From positions 494,420,351-494,484,350 of the forward strand of contig NC_085137.1 of the NCBI RefSeq assembly GCF_035046485.1: a DNA stretch of 64,000 bases, written 5' to 3'. The notes under the pieces are model-generated. The model saw nothing but the letters and a program-made list of their open reading frames with translations, was not told the origin of the DNA and searched no databases. This stretch comes from Aedes albopictus (taxonomy: Eukaryota > Arthropoda > Insecta > Diptera > Culicidae). Below, in pieces: positions 12,176 to 24,530 of this stretch. The translations under genes were made by a program, and so were the position numbers. Each line of letters starts with the position of its first letter. Within the stretch, counting starts at the first letter, position 1.

Positions 12176-12749
12176 ACATCTCTACGCCAGTGCCGCCTGC
12201 TGAAAGACGACGACATTTCGTATGCGTTCCCAATGTCTCCAGTTAGTGAAGAGAGAATCTGAAGATATCATCGGTTACGGTGGACAGGTCAACTGAGCCT
12301 GTGAAGAATCTCAATTTAGAAATCTTATCCTGAACCAAAGTTTACAGTCCACTCATATTTTGAAAATTTTGTATGGACGAAAGTCTAGACACTTAATTCA
12401 GATTTCCGGGATATATAGCATTTTCCATTCTTCCAAGATTTGCACAGCTAAGATCTTAGCAAATTTGACAGTTCTTTGCTGATGTTCGACAAACGTTTTG
12501 CTGAGAGTCAGCTAGTAAACGTCATTTTTTGTTGGGACATCAGATAATAGTTTTACTGAGCACACAACTGCTGAAATGTGTTGATGCAGTGTTACACAAA
12601 TTTGCGTCAAAAATCTCAAGTCTTGTCGATCGTTGGGTGAAAATTACTCGTTTCCTACATCGAGCTTTTCGTGAAGCCCCGAAGTACACAAACAGGCAAC
12701 GAGATGCAAAATGATGATTCTTACAGTTCGAGTCGTACATTTATCCAAC

Positions 12750-13446
12750 GAGGCTTGCCGATAAGTTTCAAAGTCCAAAAGGTGGACTTTACAAATATTG
12801 GCGTGAGTGAGAAATGGACAAATTGGAGTGGCATTTGCGAAAACGTTACTCGTCCTCTCGGTGAGATTCAAACTCACGACTCCTACTCACTAGATAGGCG
12901 CATTGCCAACTTCACCACGAGAAGACTTGAAGATGTAGTGTCTAACCTGAATTCAGGTTCAACTCGCACTTCTTTCGGATGAATTAGATGTCCATCCACA
13001 CTACGTATCTATTGTATATATAAAGCCTAGGTGAGAGCGCATTGTTTTTAGTGTGTTGGAAGCCCACAACGTGCACACTCAGTTCTATTCACCCAGCTCG
13101 GCTGTGCGGATCTCGGTTTCTGAATTTTAACCGATGTTCACCTAACAAACTAGTACGTTACTTGGCAACGAGGCGTGTTATACTGATTCTCGGCATTTAA
13201 TAGCTGAGTACTCATGAAATCATTTAGCTGACTTCTCGGCTGTGCAAATCTCGGCATTCGTGAACCGAGATTCGGCATTATAAATTAAGTGTGTGCCTGT
13301 CTAGTGAATAGTAGTCGTGAGTTCTAGTCTCACCGAGAGGACAAGTAAGTTTTTCGCAAATTTCACTTTAATTTGTCCATTTTTCACTCACGGCAGTATT
13401 TGAGTCTAGCTTTTGAGTTAAGTAAAAGTTCCACTAGGCAAGTTAA
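12750..13446. repeat. Inverted pair of SINE-like arms
   Basis: The arm at about 12752-12910 and the reverse complement of about 13280-13446 share long stretches, among them CGTGAGTGA, ATGGACAAATT, GTCCTCTCGGTGAGA and ACTCACGACT. Each arm has a tRNA B-box-like part, so these are either two SINEs in opposite orientation or one fold-back element. The region between holds no gene. Confidence 0.5.
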
Positions 13447-13574
13447 GCCGCGAAAATTTATAACTAATTAATTAATTAAGTTTCAAAATCTCAAAAACGC
13501 ATGTTTGCTACACTTTTGTAAGAACTGTAGAGTAACTGATTAATGTGCAACATAAGTAAACTAACTTTACACAG

Positions 13575-13752
13575 TGGAGCGGACCTGATGTGATGGTTAA
13601 AGCACATGAATATCACGCCGAGGACCTGGGACCAAATCCCACTGCCGACAATCTCACCAAAGGTGAGTTCTTCCTTCGGAAGGAATGTAGGGCATGAGTC
13701 CCGAGATGAACTAGCTCCGAGTTAAAAATTCCGTTAATAAGAAAAAAAAACA
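13575..13752 (+). mobile_element. tRNA-derived SINE candidate with A tail
   Basis: An A-box-like TGATGGTTAAAGCACATGAA and a B-box-like GGGACCAAATCCCACTGCC are spaced as in a tRNA head. CCTTCGGAAGGAA and a run of A (about 13741-13749) follow. It resembles the tRNA-related SINEs known in Aedes, but the family is not assigned. It is not an intact tRNA gene, since the acceptor stem does not close. Confidence 0.5.
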
Positions 13753-14572
13753 TTGAACAGATTTGTCGGTTTTAAGATTGACTAAAAGTGAGCTATAGCA
13801 AAGGAATAATTAATCATTCGATGTTGAAATGAGTGCATATGCGTGTTAGTGCGAAACAAAGAAGCATCAGCAACGCCGCCAAGCAGTCACGTCATCGATG
13901 AATACGATGACAATCGGACTGGGCTATAACGACGGCATACTGTTTCCATAGTCTATTTTATGAGGCTAGTCAAATGACAGAACTCCGCGCTCTGATGTTT
14001 ACGTTTTCAATCATCATCCGGTTGATGATGGTTAATGACTGCGCGCAAGTCAAGCGTAGTTTTTGAAACTGGCTAAGCAATAATTAGAAATTTTTATTTA
14101 TATTCTTTTCGGTAAGTTAACGAGTCAATCGCAACGAAAAAAATACCTGATTAATTTATGAGATTTGTATTGCTTCTGCGACTGCTTTTGAGCCTTTTTT
14201 GGCACCAATTTCTCATATCTCCAATTTGTCGAACAAGTACCTTTCCAAAAATTACACGAGATTCCAGCAAAACAAACGTGCGTGGACTTCTGTCAGTTGA
14301 CGCCACTGCTGCGATCAGCTGTTCTGAAACGTCTCGTAAAATGGCTTATTGACGATTGAAAGAACTACTTTCATTTGATTTAAAAATAATAATAAAAAAA
14401 GGGAAATCCAGTGTTGAAGAAACAAGCCTGTTTGTTGTCACTTACGGTGAGCGGAAGTTCGTTACCATCAGCGGAGTATCAGTCTCTCGGAGGAGAACGT
14501 GCAATAACTAACTTTGGCCTAGAGTTGGCCGAAGCAAGTGCTTTAATATCAGCCTAGCTATCTGAACAGTAG
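13753..14572. other. Intron 1, no feature seen
   Basis: This is mixed AT-rich sequence with a more GC-balanced patch at 13860-14060. No convincing exon, RNA gene or repeat boundary was recognised. Confidence 0.4.
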
Positions 14573-15369
14573 TACCGTGATTTCGGGTGTAATTGATCAG
14601 TGGGGTGAAATTGATCAACGTGAGAGTCATTTTATTTGTTAAAATAACGCTTCAAACTTAACCCTCTAATACCCAATCCCGCCTTTAGACGGGGTATAGT
14701 TTGATCATTTTTGTAATTTTTGTTTCGTGGAAAATCAAAATTTTTATATTTTTGGCTGATATTTAGGACTGTTTTGTATATCTCAAAATGGTTTTTGGTG
14801 TATCATAAAACGTATTTACATTTTTTGAAAATCATTGAAAAATTGATGTTTTAGTCACCTTTTAGAAGTCATTGTTTATTTGTATTGAAACGCTACAATT
14901 AACATATTTTAAATTTTTCCCAAATCATTCTATCCTTGTTTAATAGTTTAAGGGAATCGAATACACTCTAAAATTATTTTCCTTAAAATAACACGGAAAA
15001 TAAAATTCTCTGTGAAAAAAATTTAAAATAATAATATTTCAACAATAATCATAAAATCTCAAAATGTTTTCATCTCAAAAAATCCGTTCCCCAAATTGGC
15101 TTCCAGGAAAAATATAAAAGTGTGGGGATGTTCAAAAATAAAAATTAGAAAAATCAAAAACTGAAATTCACGAAATCGAGAATTAAAAAGAATCATCTTC
15201 CAAAACATGTTTAAATCGATTTTAGATGACGAAAAATGATACTTAGATCAAAATCAAAAATTTGGGTATTAGAGGGTTAAAACATTTTGTAAAAAAATGT
15301 CCATCATCTGGCTCAAGGGTTATTGAATGATGAGTTTACATGTTTGACAGCCAATTATTCACATATCTA

Positions 15370-16289
15370 CAGGGGATACTCAAAATAACTGGGACAGGTA
15401 AAATTTTCACTTTTCAAAAAATATTCAACTAGCTGTAACTTTTCGAAACAGGCATAAAATTTTCTCAAATTTTTACTGTTAGTTCATCAATTAGGTGTGT
15501 ATCAGTGGTCCAATTTTGGAAAAGATGGGGCTATTCTTGACGAAGTTAGGAAGATTCTAGAAAAAGGTATAATTATCCTATAGCCAACATAGAGCTGTTA
15601 TATTACCGGATCCAATGAACCGAATGCAATGAAATTTTGATCATTTATGACTCATATAATGAGCTATTTAAAACTTTTGACTCAACTAAAAATTCTTCAC
15701 ACGAAAGAAAACTATAACGATTAGATTATTTTTCTAATATAACATCAATTTATCCAAAACTTCATCATCGTTTCAAAATTCGAGATAGTAATTATAATTC
15801 ATTTAAATTTCCTCTAATTGACTTGAATATATTTATGTTTCGAAGAAAAGCAACCAAATGGCCGGCATCAAATTGAAAAAGTAATGGGATGAATATGAAA
15901 AATAAATATATTTACTAAAAGAAACCTAGAATAAATGAAATCACTAACTTTTTTTCTTATTAATAATTTCAAATTAAGTCGAATGTTTTTCCAAGTTCAT
16001 TATATGAGTCATAAATGATCAAAATTTCATTGCATTCGGTTCATTGGATCCGGAGATATAACAGCTCAAAGTTGGCAATATGATAATTATATCTTTTTCT
16101 AGAATCTTCCTAACTTTGTGAAGAATAGCCCGATCTCTTCCAAAATTGGACCACTGATACACACCTAATTGATGAACTTACAGTAAAAATTTGAGAAAAT
16201 TTTATGCGCTTTTCGAAAAGTTACAGCTAGTTGAATATTTTTCGAAAAGTGAAAATTTTACCTATCCCAGTTATTTTGAGTATCCCCTG
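15370..16289. mobile_element. 920-bp MITE with about 300-bp inverted arms
   Basis: CAGGGGATACTCAAAATAAC at the left is mirrored at the right end, and the arms (about 15370-15670 and 15990-16289) pair over nearly their whole length. TA flanks both ends (15368-15369 and 16290-16291). It carries no transposase and sits inside the 14575-17377 element. Confidence 0.8.
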
Positions 16290-16291
16290 TA

Positions 16292-16555
16292 TCTATCTAT
16301 ATATAAAAATGCAGTGGCATACGTGGGACCGCGCATAAATTACGAACGGATGGTCCGATTTGGGTCGTCTAAGTTTTGTTCTGTTAGTTTTCACCCAAGG
16401 AAGGTTTATGAGGCCAAAAACATGGGAAAAATGAGAGTTTTTGAAAATCGGGTTTTCATACATTTTGAACGGGAATTTGGGCGCTTGGCTAGGGACATGC
16501 AACCGCAACGTCAAAAAACGCAGTAGGCAAGACAAAGTTTGCCGGGGACAGCTAG
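16292..16555 (+). mobile_element. 264-bp non-autonomous Helitron
   Basis: It starts TCTATCTATATATAAAAATG and ends CTAG, preceded by a hairpin (GGCAA, 8-nt loop, TTGCC at about 16526-16543). The host dinucleotide is A (16291) and T (16556). The TC start, CTRR end, 3' hairpin and A/T target are the full Helitron rule set. It lies directly against the TA of the neighbouring MITE. Confidence 0.82.
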
Positions 16556-16996
16556 TTTCTGTATAAAATTCAATACTTTTCGAAACTGCTTGTTAGGCGA
16601 ACTTCAAAGACACTTTTAATCTTTTGTTACCGTAGCTGTAGCGCACATGCAATGAATATTAGAATGAATGTTTCTAGCTGCCAAATATTCACTAAGCTCG
16701 ATTTCGTCATCAAAAGTTCTATAAATATTAAAATTATACATAAAGTTGTACTTTTACGGAAGTTATAACATATTTAGTATGAAAATTGCTTAATTTTAGG
16801 TGTTTTCTTAAGATTTATTAAACTTCAAACTTAAATAATTATTAATTTAGTAAACTTGTAAAAGTTTTGCATAGCTTTTCGCATTCCGGGGTGGTTTTTC
16901 AGGAGGAAATAGTTATTAATGCAACGAGTTGCAATATGATGATTTTTACAGCACGAGCCGTACATTTATCCAACGGGGATAAATACGAAAAGTGCT

Positions 16997-17038
16997 ATGG
17001 TTCATAATGCAACCGAAAAGAGTTGCATTATGAACCAT
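16997..17038. repeat. Perfect 17-bp hairpin
   Basis: ATGGTTCATAATGCAAC and its exact reverse complement are separated by an 8-nt loop. It lies within the 2.8-kb element. Function is unknown; it may be a small fold-back remnant. Confidence 0.7.
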
Positions 17039-17379
17039 AATGCAACTGTCTGATATAGTGCGAAAAAGCAGTCTGTTTTGGTGCCAAAACGGCAAGTATA
17101 AATTAAGTATTTATAGTACCGAGTTGCAAAAAAAAAATTGTCAGCACTTACAACAACATTTCACTGACTGATCAATTTCACCCCGAAAGTATTTTTTTTT
17201 TATTTAAAATGATATTTTTTGTAACAAAATGATTTGCAGTAGAATTTTCAACCGCGTTGACTAATAAAAACCATGGTCGTACTTGTTTTAAAGCATTGAA
17301 TTTAACCATATTGATAAATATTCAAAAATTATTCGCCAAAAACTGCGAAAAGTGATCGATTTCACCCGAAATCACGGTA

Positions 17380-18142
17380 TATGACTTTGCCCATTACGTG
17401 CTGCTATACGTGCTGATTGCTGATTGCACTCCGCACATAAGAGCAAAGATATCAGTCTGAAACGATGTAGTGTCTACCAAGTCAGTAAGACTGATGTAGC
17501 CGTAGCTCACGAGAGTGGACACCAGCATCTGCTCGATCTTCGAGAAGGGAGCTATCAGTGTAACATACTATATACGAATGCAAAAATCGTTAATTGACAA
17601 AGAAATCTTAGAAATCATATATTTTTTTAGTGGAATCAAAAGAAACCTTTCAGTGGTAGTGTCCACAAAACACCACACCATTGAAAAGCAGGCTCTGTTC
17701 CAGTTAAAATGTCACACCAAAAAGTAGAATAAAATTGCTGCTAATAGTGTAAATTGTATAATGTAGTCTGCACGACGAAAACTGCTATCAAATTCGTTCG
17801 AAATCAAAATGGTCGCGTCGACTCTAGTGCTCCAATCATTTGGAAAGTATCACTCCTGGCTGCAGGACAAGAAGTCAACGAAATTACGATAGCGTCACCC
17901 CCAGACGGGTGCCACGGCTTTGGAAATTTCACGTTAAATAATTACAGCCCTCCTACACCACGGCGAAACTGGACCCCCGGTCCGCCCTCACCGAATAAAG
18001 CCCGCATTGCATGACATTGAAGAAACACCCGATAGCTGGAGCGAGGAACCAACATGTGGCCTTTTCTTCACGGGAGATGGTTCTAGTTCTTGCCGCGATG
18101 CTTACAATGTTATTATACTTTTTTTTGCTACCCCGAAGAACA
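17380..18142. other. Intron 1, no feature seen
   Basis: This is a mixed-composition intron with short open frames (the longest about 86 codons) that lack splice or family support. No gene is called. Confidence 0.4.
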
Positions 18143-18144
18143 TA

Positions 18145-18357
18145 GGGTCTTGTACCATTTGGGCAGGTGTACCTATTCTGGACACTTGCCGCTATAAATA
18201 AGTCAATTTCAAACCGATTGATTTGAAATTTTGTATAGAGTTAGGCACGTACAGTATCTAACTCTGTACAAAAATTCAAATCAATCGGTTTGAAATTGAC
18301 TTAGTTATGGCGTCAAGTGCCCAAAATAGGTACACCTGCCCAAATGGTACAAAACCC
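18145..18357. mobile_element. 213-bp TA-flanked MITE
   Basis: Inverted arms of about 100 bases, starting GGGT(C/T)TTGTACCATTTGGG, pair almost fully around a short loop. TA lies at 18143-18144 and 18358-18359. It sits about 250 bases upstream of channel exon 2. Confidence 0.8.
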
Positions 18358-18606
18358 TACATAACGTGATTCGAGCGGGAAAACTAGGAACAAACACGAA
18401 CCTTGCGAGCATGAAAATGACCATCACGTAATACGGGCTGTGCGACGTACATATCTACACGTATAGAGACAGTGCTCAAACTCAAAGCTTATATTCAACG
18501 AATCTCAACTCAAATTCAAATTAGAAGAAAAGAATATCGCAATTATCTAGGGGACCTTCGCTTGTGCGTGCTTTCGTGTGTGAATGGAATCCGTTTTCTC
18601 TTGCAG

Positions 18607-18710
18607 TGTCTTCTACCTATCATCAACGGTGTGGATTTACGCAGTAACAGGAGCACTAATCCATCGACTTCCAGAAAACGTTTCGGCGTACGATAAGAAT
18701 GTCAAACCAG
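18607..18710 (+). CDS. Channel exon 2 (signal peptide and mature N-terminus)
   Basis: A pyrimidine tract ending TTTTCTCTTGCAG precedes the exon, and the strong donor CAG/GTGAGT follows. Residues 9-42 read VFYLSSTVWIYAVTGAL and then HRLPENVSAYDKNVKP. The first part is the hydrophobic core of the signal peptide. The NVSAYDKNVKPG stretch is typical of the start of the mature extracellular domain. The final G splits across a 22.9-kb intron. Confidence 0.85.
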
Positions 18711-19129
18711 GTGAGTGTGTATGTCCAATGTCCAGTCCAACGTGGTGATTGGGTCATTCATCACCCATCACCACCACCACCGACTTTACCTTTTTCGCGA
18801 TCCCCATCATAGTAGGACTGTAGCGGAGCCGTTGCGTTTCTGTAGGTTGTCCACCGGGAGAAAAGTAATCCACGAATCGCGTGAATCCTTAAAAACATAA
18901 TTGCTAATAACAGTGATGCCAGATATTCCAAATGTTTGAAACAAACATCACATTTCAAAATAAGATAGCGAGCTATTTAGAAGTTCACAAAAAGGTGACG
19001 GAATGACAGAATATCAAAATGTCATGCTTACTACCCTAGAAAATATGAACACACAAAGTTTTATTAAAAATAATACAACAATGTTGGAAGTTTAATATTT
19101 ATTGCGTACACTGTTAATAATAGATTGGT

Positions 19130-19545
19130 ACATCATGACAGTGTTCGAAGGCCTACGCCAATGCTTAAAATTCTTCAATTTTTCGGATTTGCGGCAATTG
19201 AATAGGAGGTTTCATGTCCTTTGGAACGAAAGAAACATCTAGGAGGTAGGTATATCGTTGATTTTGCATAATGAAAAGACGCGACGCAAGATTAGACCAG
19301 AAGGCCTTATTGCTTGGATTCATGGACAGGAATCGTTTTTGTAAGCACTCTCTGTTCATCGAAGCTGTTGCGATGAAGAGTTGCGAAATCTTATCTATAA
19401 ATTTCTTACCACACTTGTCGACTACAATGAATGTTTCAGACTGGTTCAATACTTCCCCTTTCCACATCGTATAAAGTTGTGACCCTCGGCAAGGATTTGT
19501 AGCCAAATTTCACGTAGGTTTCGCCGTCCATGGTTATAAAGGTGG
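19130..19545 (-). pseudogene. Mariner transposase relic (C-terminal half)
   Basis: Read on the minus strand, MDGETYVKFGYKSLP (from about 19532) resembles the first catalytic Asp region of mariner transposases. After frame changes the sequence continues with MNRECLQKRFL, AFWSNLASR and SFVPKDMKPP, the last being the conserved block before the final Asp/Glu region. Frameshifts and substitutions (LASR in place of the usual LASCHY) show it is dead. The N-terminal half is not recognisable. Confidence 0.65.
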
Positions 19546-19706
19546 ATTATTCAGCGAGCATCGTAGGTCGGCACCGTTTAACAACGAATCACTTCCCGAA
19601 TCTACAGAGGAGAAAGGATGTGTGGACATACCCAACCAGCAGAGAATATTCATATGTCTGAATCTGTCCGGATGAAGTTTCTAAAGCCTCGACCGTGTAA
19701 TACATA

Positions 19707-20260
19707 CAGTGTCGGGCAAAACAATAAAACCATCGGTCCTATTTCATACAAAAAGGCCACGTATGGCGATTCGGTACTTGGTTTCTAGTAAGCCGATTTG
19801 GCCGGAATTCGGGGCATCCGGAATTACGGGAATTTTAATTTGTATTAAATTGATTAAGTTCTGTTCACTACTTCCAAAGCTACAGATGTACGGTGCGACA
19901 AAACAATATCACCAGTTTTTTATTATGGTTATTTGTGGTCAATTTAATAAAAATGTCCCCAAGTTTAAATGACATCCTTAATTTTATTCCTTGTTTATCA
20001 ATCATCAAGCGTCAGATACTCTCATATATCCTTTGGTAATGAACATCTGAAAGTGGTCCTTTTATTTTGTCGTTTCGTATATATGTAACTTTTGATGTAG
20101 TGAACATAACTCAATTAAATACAAATTAAAATTCAAGTAACTCTATGGCGACTGTCAAAATTTGAGCCAAATCGGTTCACTGGAAACCGAGCATAACATC
20201 GTCAAACTTGGTCATTTTGTATGAAAATGGCTGGTGGTCTTATTGTTTTCTCCGACACTG
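19707..20260. mobile_element. Non-autonomous mariner-like element
   Basis: Termini CAGTGTCGG and then AAACAATAA(A/G)ACCA face each other, and further inverted matches (AATTTTAATTTGTAT; AACCGATTTGG) extend inward. The left flank is TA; the right flank has drifted. There is no transposase, although the relic at 19130-19545 lies alongside. Confidence 0.65.
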
Positions 20261-20339
20261 TCCAATGAATAATAGAAAACTGGAGTTTTAGGAATTTTTC
20301 ATAAAAGGTTCATCCTAAAACTTTCCAAAAATGTTCTCC

Positions 20340-21320
20340 CGGTCGGTATTCGACTAAGATTTTCTTCCGTGATTTCTGCAGGAGTTTCTCCAGACATTTT
20401 TGTTTCTAAAATTATCCCAGAAATCTGCTTCAGGGTTTTTCCCACAGAGATTTCCCGAGATTTCTGCAGAGCTTATCCCAGATTTTTTTTTTTCTAATGG
20501 TGTATCTGGCATACAGAGCATTTCTCCAGAAGTTTTGATGAGATTCTGCTGTCGTTTTCTTACGGTTTCTTCTGTTTTGTTTTTTTTTTTTTGGTTTTTC
20601 CACGATATCTCCATAAGCTCTGGGATCTTTTAGGTAAAGTTATAAGTTAATAAGATTTTTTTTAGAATATATCCCGGGATTCATGTCAGCCCCTCCCTGG
20701 ATTAAATCAAGGATTTTTTCCAAAGCACCTCCCGTATGTTTTACGATTTCTAACCAGAGGTCGTGCCGTCATTTTTGCATTTTTGATTTTACCCGGATTT
20801 GCTTCCGAAATTATTCAAGAAAGTCCTTACCAGGATTTCTATTGATGTTTCCCTAAAATTACTTCCACAACTTTCTGAAAAAAAGATAAGTGGATGTGTC
20901 CCAATTCTCTACCAAAATTCCTTTTGGTACTGTCCTGAGGTATGCTGAGAGCAAGTATGGTAGGAAACCTGACAGGAATACTAGGAGAAATTTCCAAATG
21001 ATTTAGAGTGAGAAAATAATTCCAGAAGGAATCTGGAATCCAGAGACAAATATCTCCAAAATTTTAGGATGAATTCCAAGAGCAATCCCAAAAGGAATCT
21101 CGAAAGAAATTCCTGAAGGAATTGCAGATAAACGCCGAGACGTATTCGAGAATGAATCAAAAACCTCAGTGAGACATTCTGAGATGAATTCCAGAAAGAG
21201 TGCTGTGAAGAATCTCGGGATGATGTTTTGAATAAAGCGGTGAGCTTCCGTGAGAATTCATAGTCAGATTTTTGCAAGAAATCACAGAAGATTTGCAAGC
21301 AAAACCCCGGAAGATATTTA
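20340..21320. repeat. Degenerate 12-bp satellite array 2
   Basis: GAATTCC/TTTCTCCAG-type words recur with strong decay, first as TTTCTGCAGGAG-like units (20340-20640) and then in the opposite sense (20980-21230, for example GGAATCTGGAATCC). It is the same satellite as array 1 but older. No gene. Confidence 0.55.
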
Positions 21321-21464
21321 GAATAAACAGGAGATAGACAAAATGATCAGAACTGCATAAATGTTCACTTTTCAATAAATGTTCTACTAGCTGTAACTTT
21401 CGTATGTATCAAAAGATCTCAATTTTTTTATTCAAATTTTTACCAACTATGTAGTTGTCTATTA

Positions 21465-21575
21465 AAGCGAAACTGGATGCATTTCCTCAGTTTTTGGGAT
21501 TTTCATTTTTTTTTTTAAATTAATAATGAAGCAATATTTTCAAAATAGATTTCCATACACATTTACACTCAGTAG
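21465..21575 (+). mobile_element. Truncated copy of the TTAA MITE
   Basis: GCGAAACTGGATGCATTTCCT followed by AATATTTTCAAAATAGATTT matches the left arm of the element at 4291-4620. TTAA precedes it, but no right arm is found. Confidence 0.6.
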
Positions 21576-21753
21576 CAAAAAAAGCCGAGCTGATTTTTTC
21601 TCCTAAAATCCGTCATGTTCAATCTGCTGTAACTTTGGCAATTATCAATATTTTTGGCTGAAAATTTTACCACTTCATCACCAATATATTGATAATGTAT
21701 GGTCGAAATTTCAAATTGATAGAAATTATATATTTTGAGTTATAACACCATAT

Positions 21754-22456
21754 GATGATGATGATGATATTGTTCTACCATCTATTGTAGCTAGGCAGCT
21801 GCCTATAGCACTGGAATAATCTGAAAAGCGATTTGATCAAGATTGTGCTGTTGTTAGTGGTCAGTCATTCTCCTGTATGAAGGGCCAAAAAGGGTTGTGC
21901 GGACCCACAAGCAGAGACACTTGTGCGAAAGCCGCGTCAGGGGAAAAGAATCTCCTTCCAGAAGAAAGATCTCACGAACAACTGCAAAATCAAGCCCTCG
22001 ATTGACAGAATACTCCCAATAGATGGGGTCGAAGAGCCCGCCCTCAATCCACGAAATGTTAACAACAAGGAGGAGGCAGTTCCAAGCTCCTGTCCAAATC
22101 GTTTCAATCGGGTGCCCTGGTGGTCCCTCCCTTTCCCAATATATGATGAGATATGTATATGTAGTGTATGCGAGTGTGTGATGTTTATGTTTTGTTATAC
22201 ATTTGTATGAATCATAATCATGATTAATAAGCATTTATAAAATATGCGATACATTTACCTGATTACTCCTGAAATAAAATGTGGATTAGTAACAAAACAA
22301 TAAAAAAAAACACATCAAATCTCGATCCTGGAATGTCTGCTTACCACAGATCGGCCACTTTAGGCATGAAAACATTAACAATATCGAAATTTGATGTGGT
22401 GGTAGATCTTATGCCGCAACGCACCATTCTAAGGTGATCTACCCACGTTACGGGGC
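21754..22456 (-). mobile_element. Retro-insertion with 22-bp target duplication
   Basis: A 22-base identical direct repeat (21732-21753 and 22457-22478, core TTGAGTTATAACACCATAT) brackets 703 bases. On the minus strand the insert ends in a (CAT)n run against the duplication, like a LINE or SINE 3' tail. No reverse transcriptase or tRNA head is visible, so it is probably a 5'-truncated LINE tail or an unrecognised SINE. Open frames inside match nothing known to me. Confidence 0.6.
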
Positions 22457-22699
22457 ATTTTGAGTTATAACACCATATATGAAAAAATCCATTTATGGAC
22501 ATACTTTTTCCAAAAATCCGTATTTCAGTGAAAAATTTAAGTAGATTCATAAAAATTTCACTGCAGCGTCAGTAAATATAGGAAATGTTGTGGTCTAAAT
22601 TTGAAATGTTTTCATCCAGCGGTTTGGGCCACAGAAATCGTCAAAGTTGAAGAACCAGTGTGGGTGCCTACAGTTTTCACTCGACAGGAATCCCTAAGG

Positions 22700-23878
22700 A
22701 CTGTTCAATTTATAAAACGGACAACTTTACAAGGCTATAAAAAGAAGACGCGTAGGTCAAATTTAACCACCCTTGCATCGTTGTTCACTACATAATCTTT
22801 CATTATAGTAATCATTTTTGAATCGAATAAAAATAGTTTTATTTTTTTGCTGAAAAATGAAGGTATATATAAAATTACTGTTCACATATGGAATATCGTT
22901 TTTAATACCAGACGAGTATGTGCCATGCCGCAGCAGCATGAGTAATAAACATTCTGGCAAAATTTAAACTCAATTGAAAAATTAAGTGTAGAGATATTAA
23001 AGTCTCAAGTAAGATTCGATTTTTTGAATAAAATTCAATTGTAAAGCAAAAAGGGCATGAAAAATTAAATAATCAATTTTTTTATGGAAACAGTCGAAAG
23101 TGGGAATAATGTGGTTGTAAATGCGTAAAACTGCTTCTTAATAGCATTGCTGGTTTGGTTACTGTGCGCTATTACAGACACAGTAATCAAAACAGTTTCG
23201 TTCTTTGAAGGTTCTTCCAAGTAACAATACAACCTAATGCAAATTTTGCATAACAATGATGTTGGAAATAAAAATAAGGTGTACCATATCATAGGACCAA
23301 CTTTGTTGAAAAAAAATAATAACAAGATTCACTAGAGTCGAAAATCTGCATCAATGGAGCTAAAAGTATGAAACTTTTCAATATGCCCATCTTTATGGAT
23401 TAAATTTTTGATGAAAAGTGCAATTATAAGTAAATTTTTCTTGTCATTCAGAGAGCAATATTTTACTACTCTGGACAAATTTTTAGCCGAATCCGTGATG
23501 CTATTGCGACACAGAACATAAATGAACATTTTTTAATAATTTCTATGAAAATAAGGCAATTCACTATATCAGGCTGGAGACTGTTTGGTGCATTATTACT
23601 GACCAACTATTGAGCTTTACCTTTAGTAGAATAGTTTAAGATTCCAATACATTGAAAGTACGTGGAAAGTTATGTCGAATTTTGAGAAATGGGTTTTTAT
23701 TGATGTTTTACGAAAACCGCTTCAGTTACACAATAAAGAACATTTTGCTTAATGTTTTATTTTTCCTACATTTGAGAATAGCTTTAGAAAGTTATTCAAG
23801 AAACTGATAATGATTTTATTGAAAATAAAAAAAAAGATATCGCACAAGCAAGTTGTCCGTTTTATAAATTGACAATAC
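22700..23878. mobile_element. 1.2-kb inverted-repeat element
   Basis: CAATTTATAAAACGGACAACTT near 22709 is mirrored near 23852-23874. The interior is AT-rich without a recognisable transposase. A Tc1/mariner-like origin is plausible, but exact ends and the target duplication are unclear. Confidence 0.45.
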
Positions 23879-23879
23879 T

Positions 23880-24530
23880 TAAAAACGCAGAAGAAATCCC
23901 GGGAGAAATTACTGGAGAAATCCAGGGAAAAAACTCGAGAGGAATCCCTTAAAAATACCGGAAAGAATCCTTCAAGAATACCAGCAGGAATCCCGGTACG
24001 TATACCTGAAAGAATTCCACAAGGATTCTCCGAATATATCTCGATAGAAATCTTTGAAAGAATACCAGGAAGAATCTGTGAAGTAACCCCAGCAAGAATC
24101 CATGAGGAAATGTCAGCTAGAGCTTCAGCAAGAATTCTTTCAGTATTTCCTCAAGCTGGAAGCTGAACAGCAATCCCTGAAAGAACTATAGAAGAAATCC
24201 CGGAAAGATTTTTTAAAGAAATCCCTGAAAAAACTTGGGATGAATTTCTAAAGAAATCACACCAGAAAATCCGGCACGAATACATAAAAAATCTAGATTT
24301 GCCTGAAGAAATCTTGACAGATATCTATATTCTTTCATATTCCGTCAGGAATCTCTTAAGGAATTTACAGCAGGAATCCCGGAAGTGATGCCGAATCGAA
24401 TAACTAAAGGAAACCTTTCTGGATCAGCAATACCTGCAGAAATTCCTTAATAGATATCAGCAACAATCCCTACAGGAATTCCGGTAGGAACATCTGAAGG
24501 AGTCCCGGGAGGAATCCTGGGAATATTCTT
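23880..24530. repeat. Degenerate 12-bp satellite array 3
   Basis: Units such as GGAATCCCGG(A/T)A and AGAAATCC repeat on the + strand, in the orientation opposite to array 1. No gene. Confidence 0.6.

Larger units (their letters stand above)
14575..17377. mobile_element. 2.8-kb TA-flanked TIR element (composite)
   Basis: The ends share CCGTGATTTCGGGTG in inverted orientation, extended imperfectly to TGATCA, and are flanked by TA at 14573-14574 and 17378-17379. A second internal inverted pair (GGGGTGAAATTGATCA near 14610 against TGATCAATTTCACCCC near 17170) strengthens the unit. TA duplication fits Tc1/mariner-type elements. There is no transposase. The interior contains a nested MITE and an adjacent Helitron. 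Confidence 0.65.

Noticed and set aside
13016..13084. TATATAAAG followed by a TCAGTT initiator
   Set aside because: The spacing is about 60 bases and no exon follows; probably chance within repeats.
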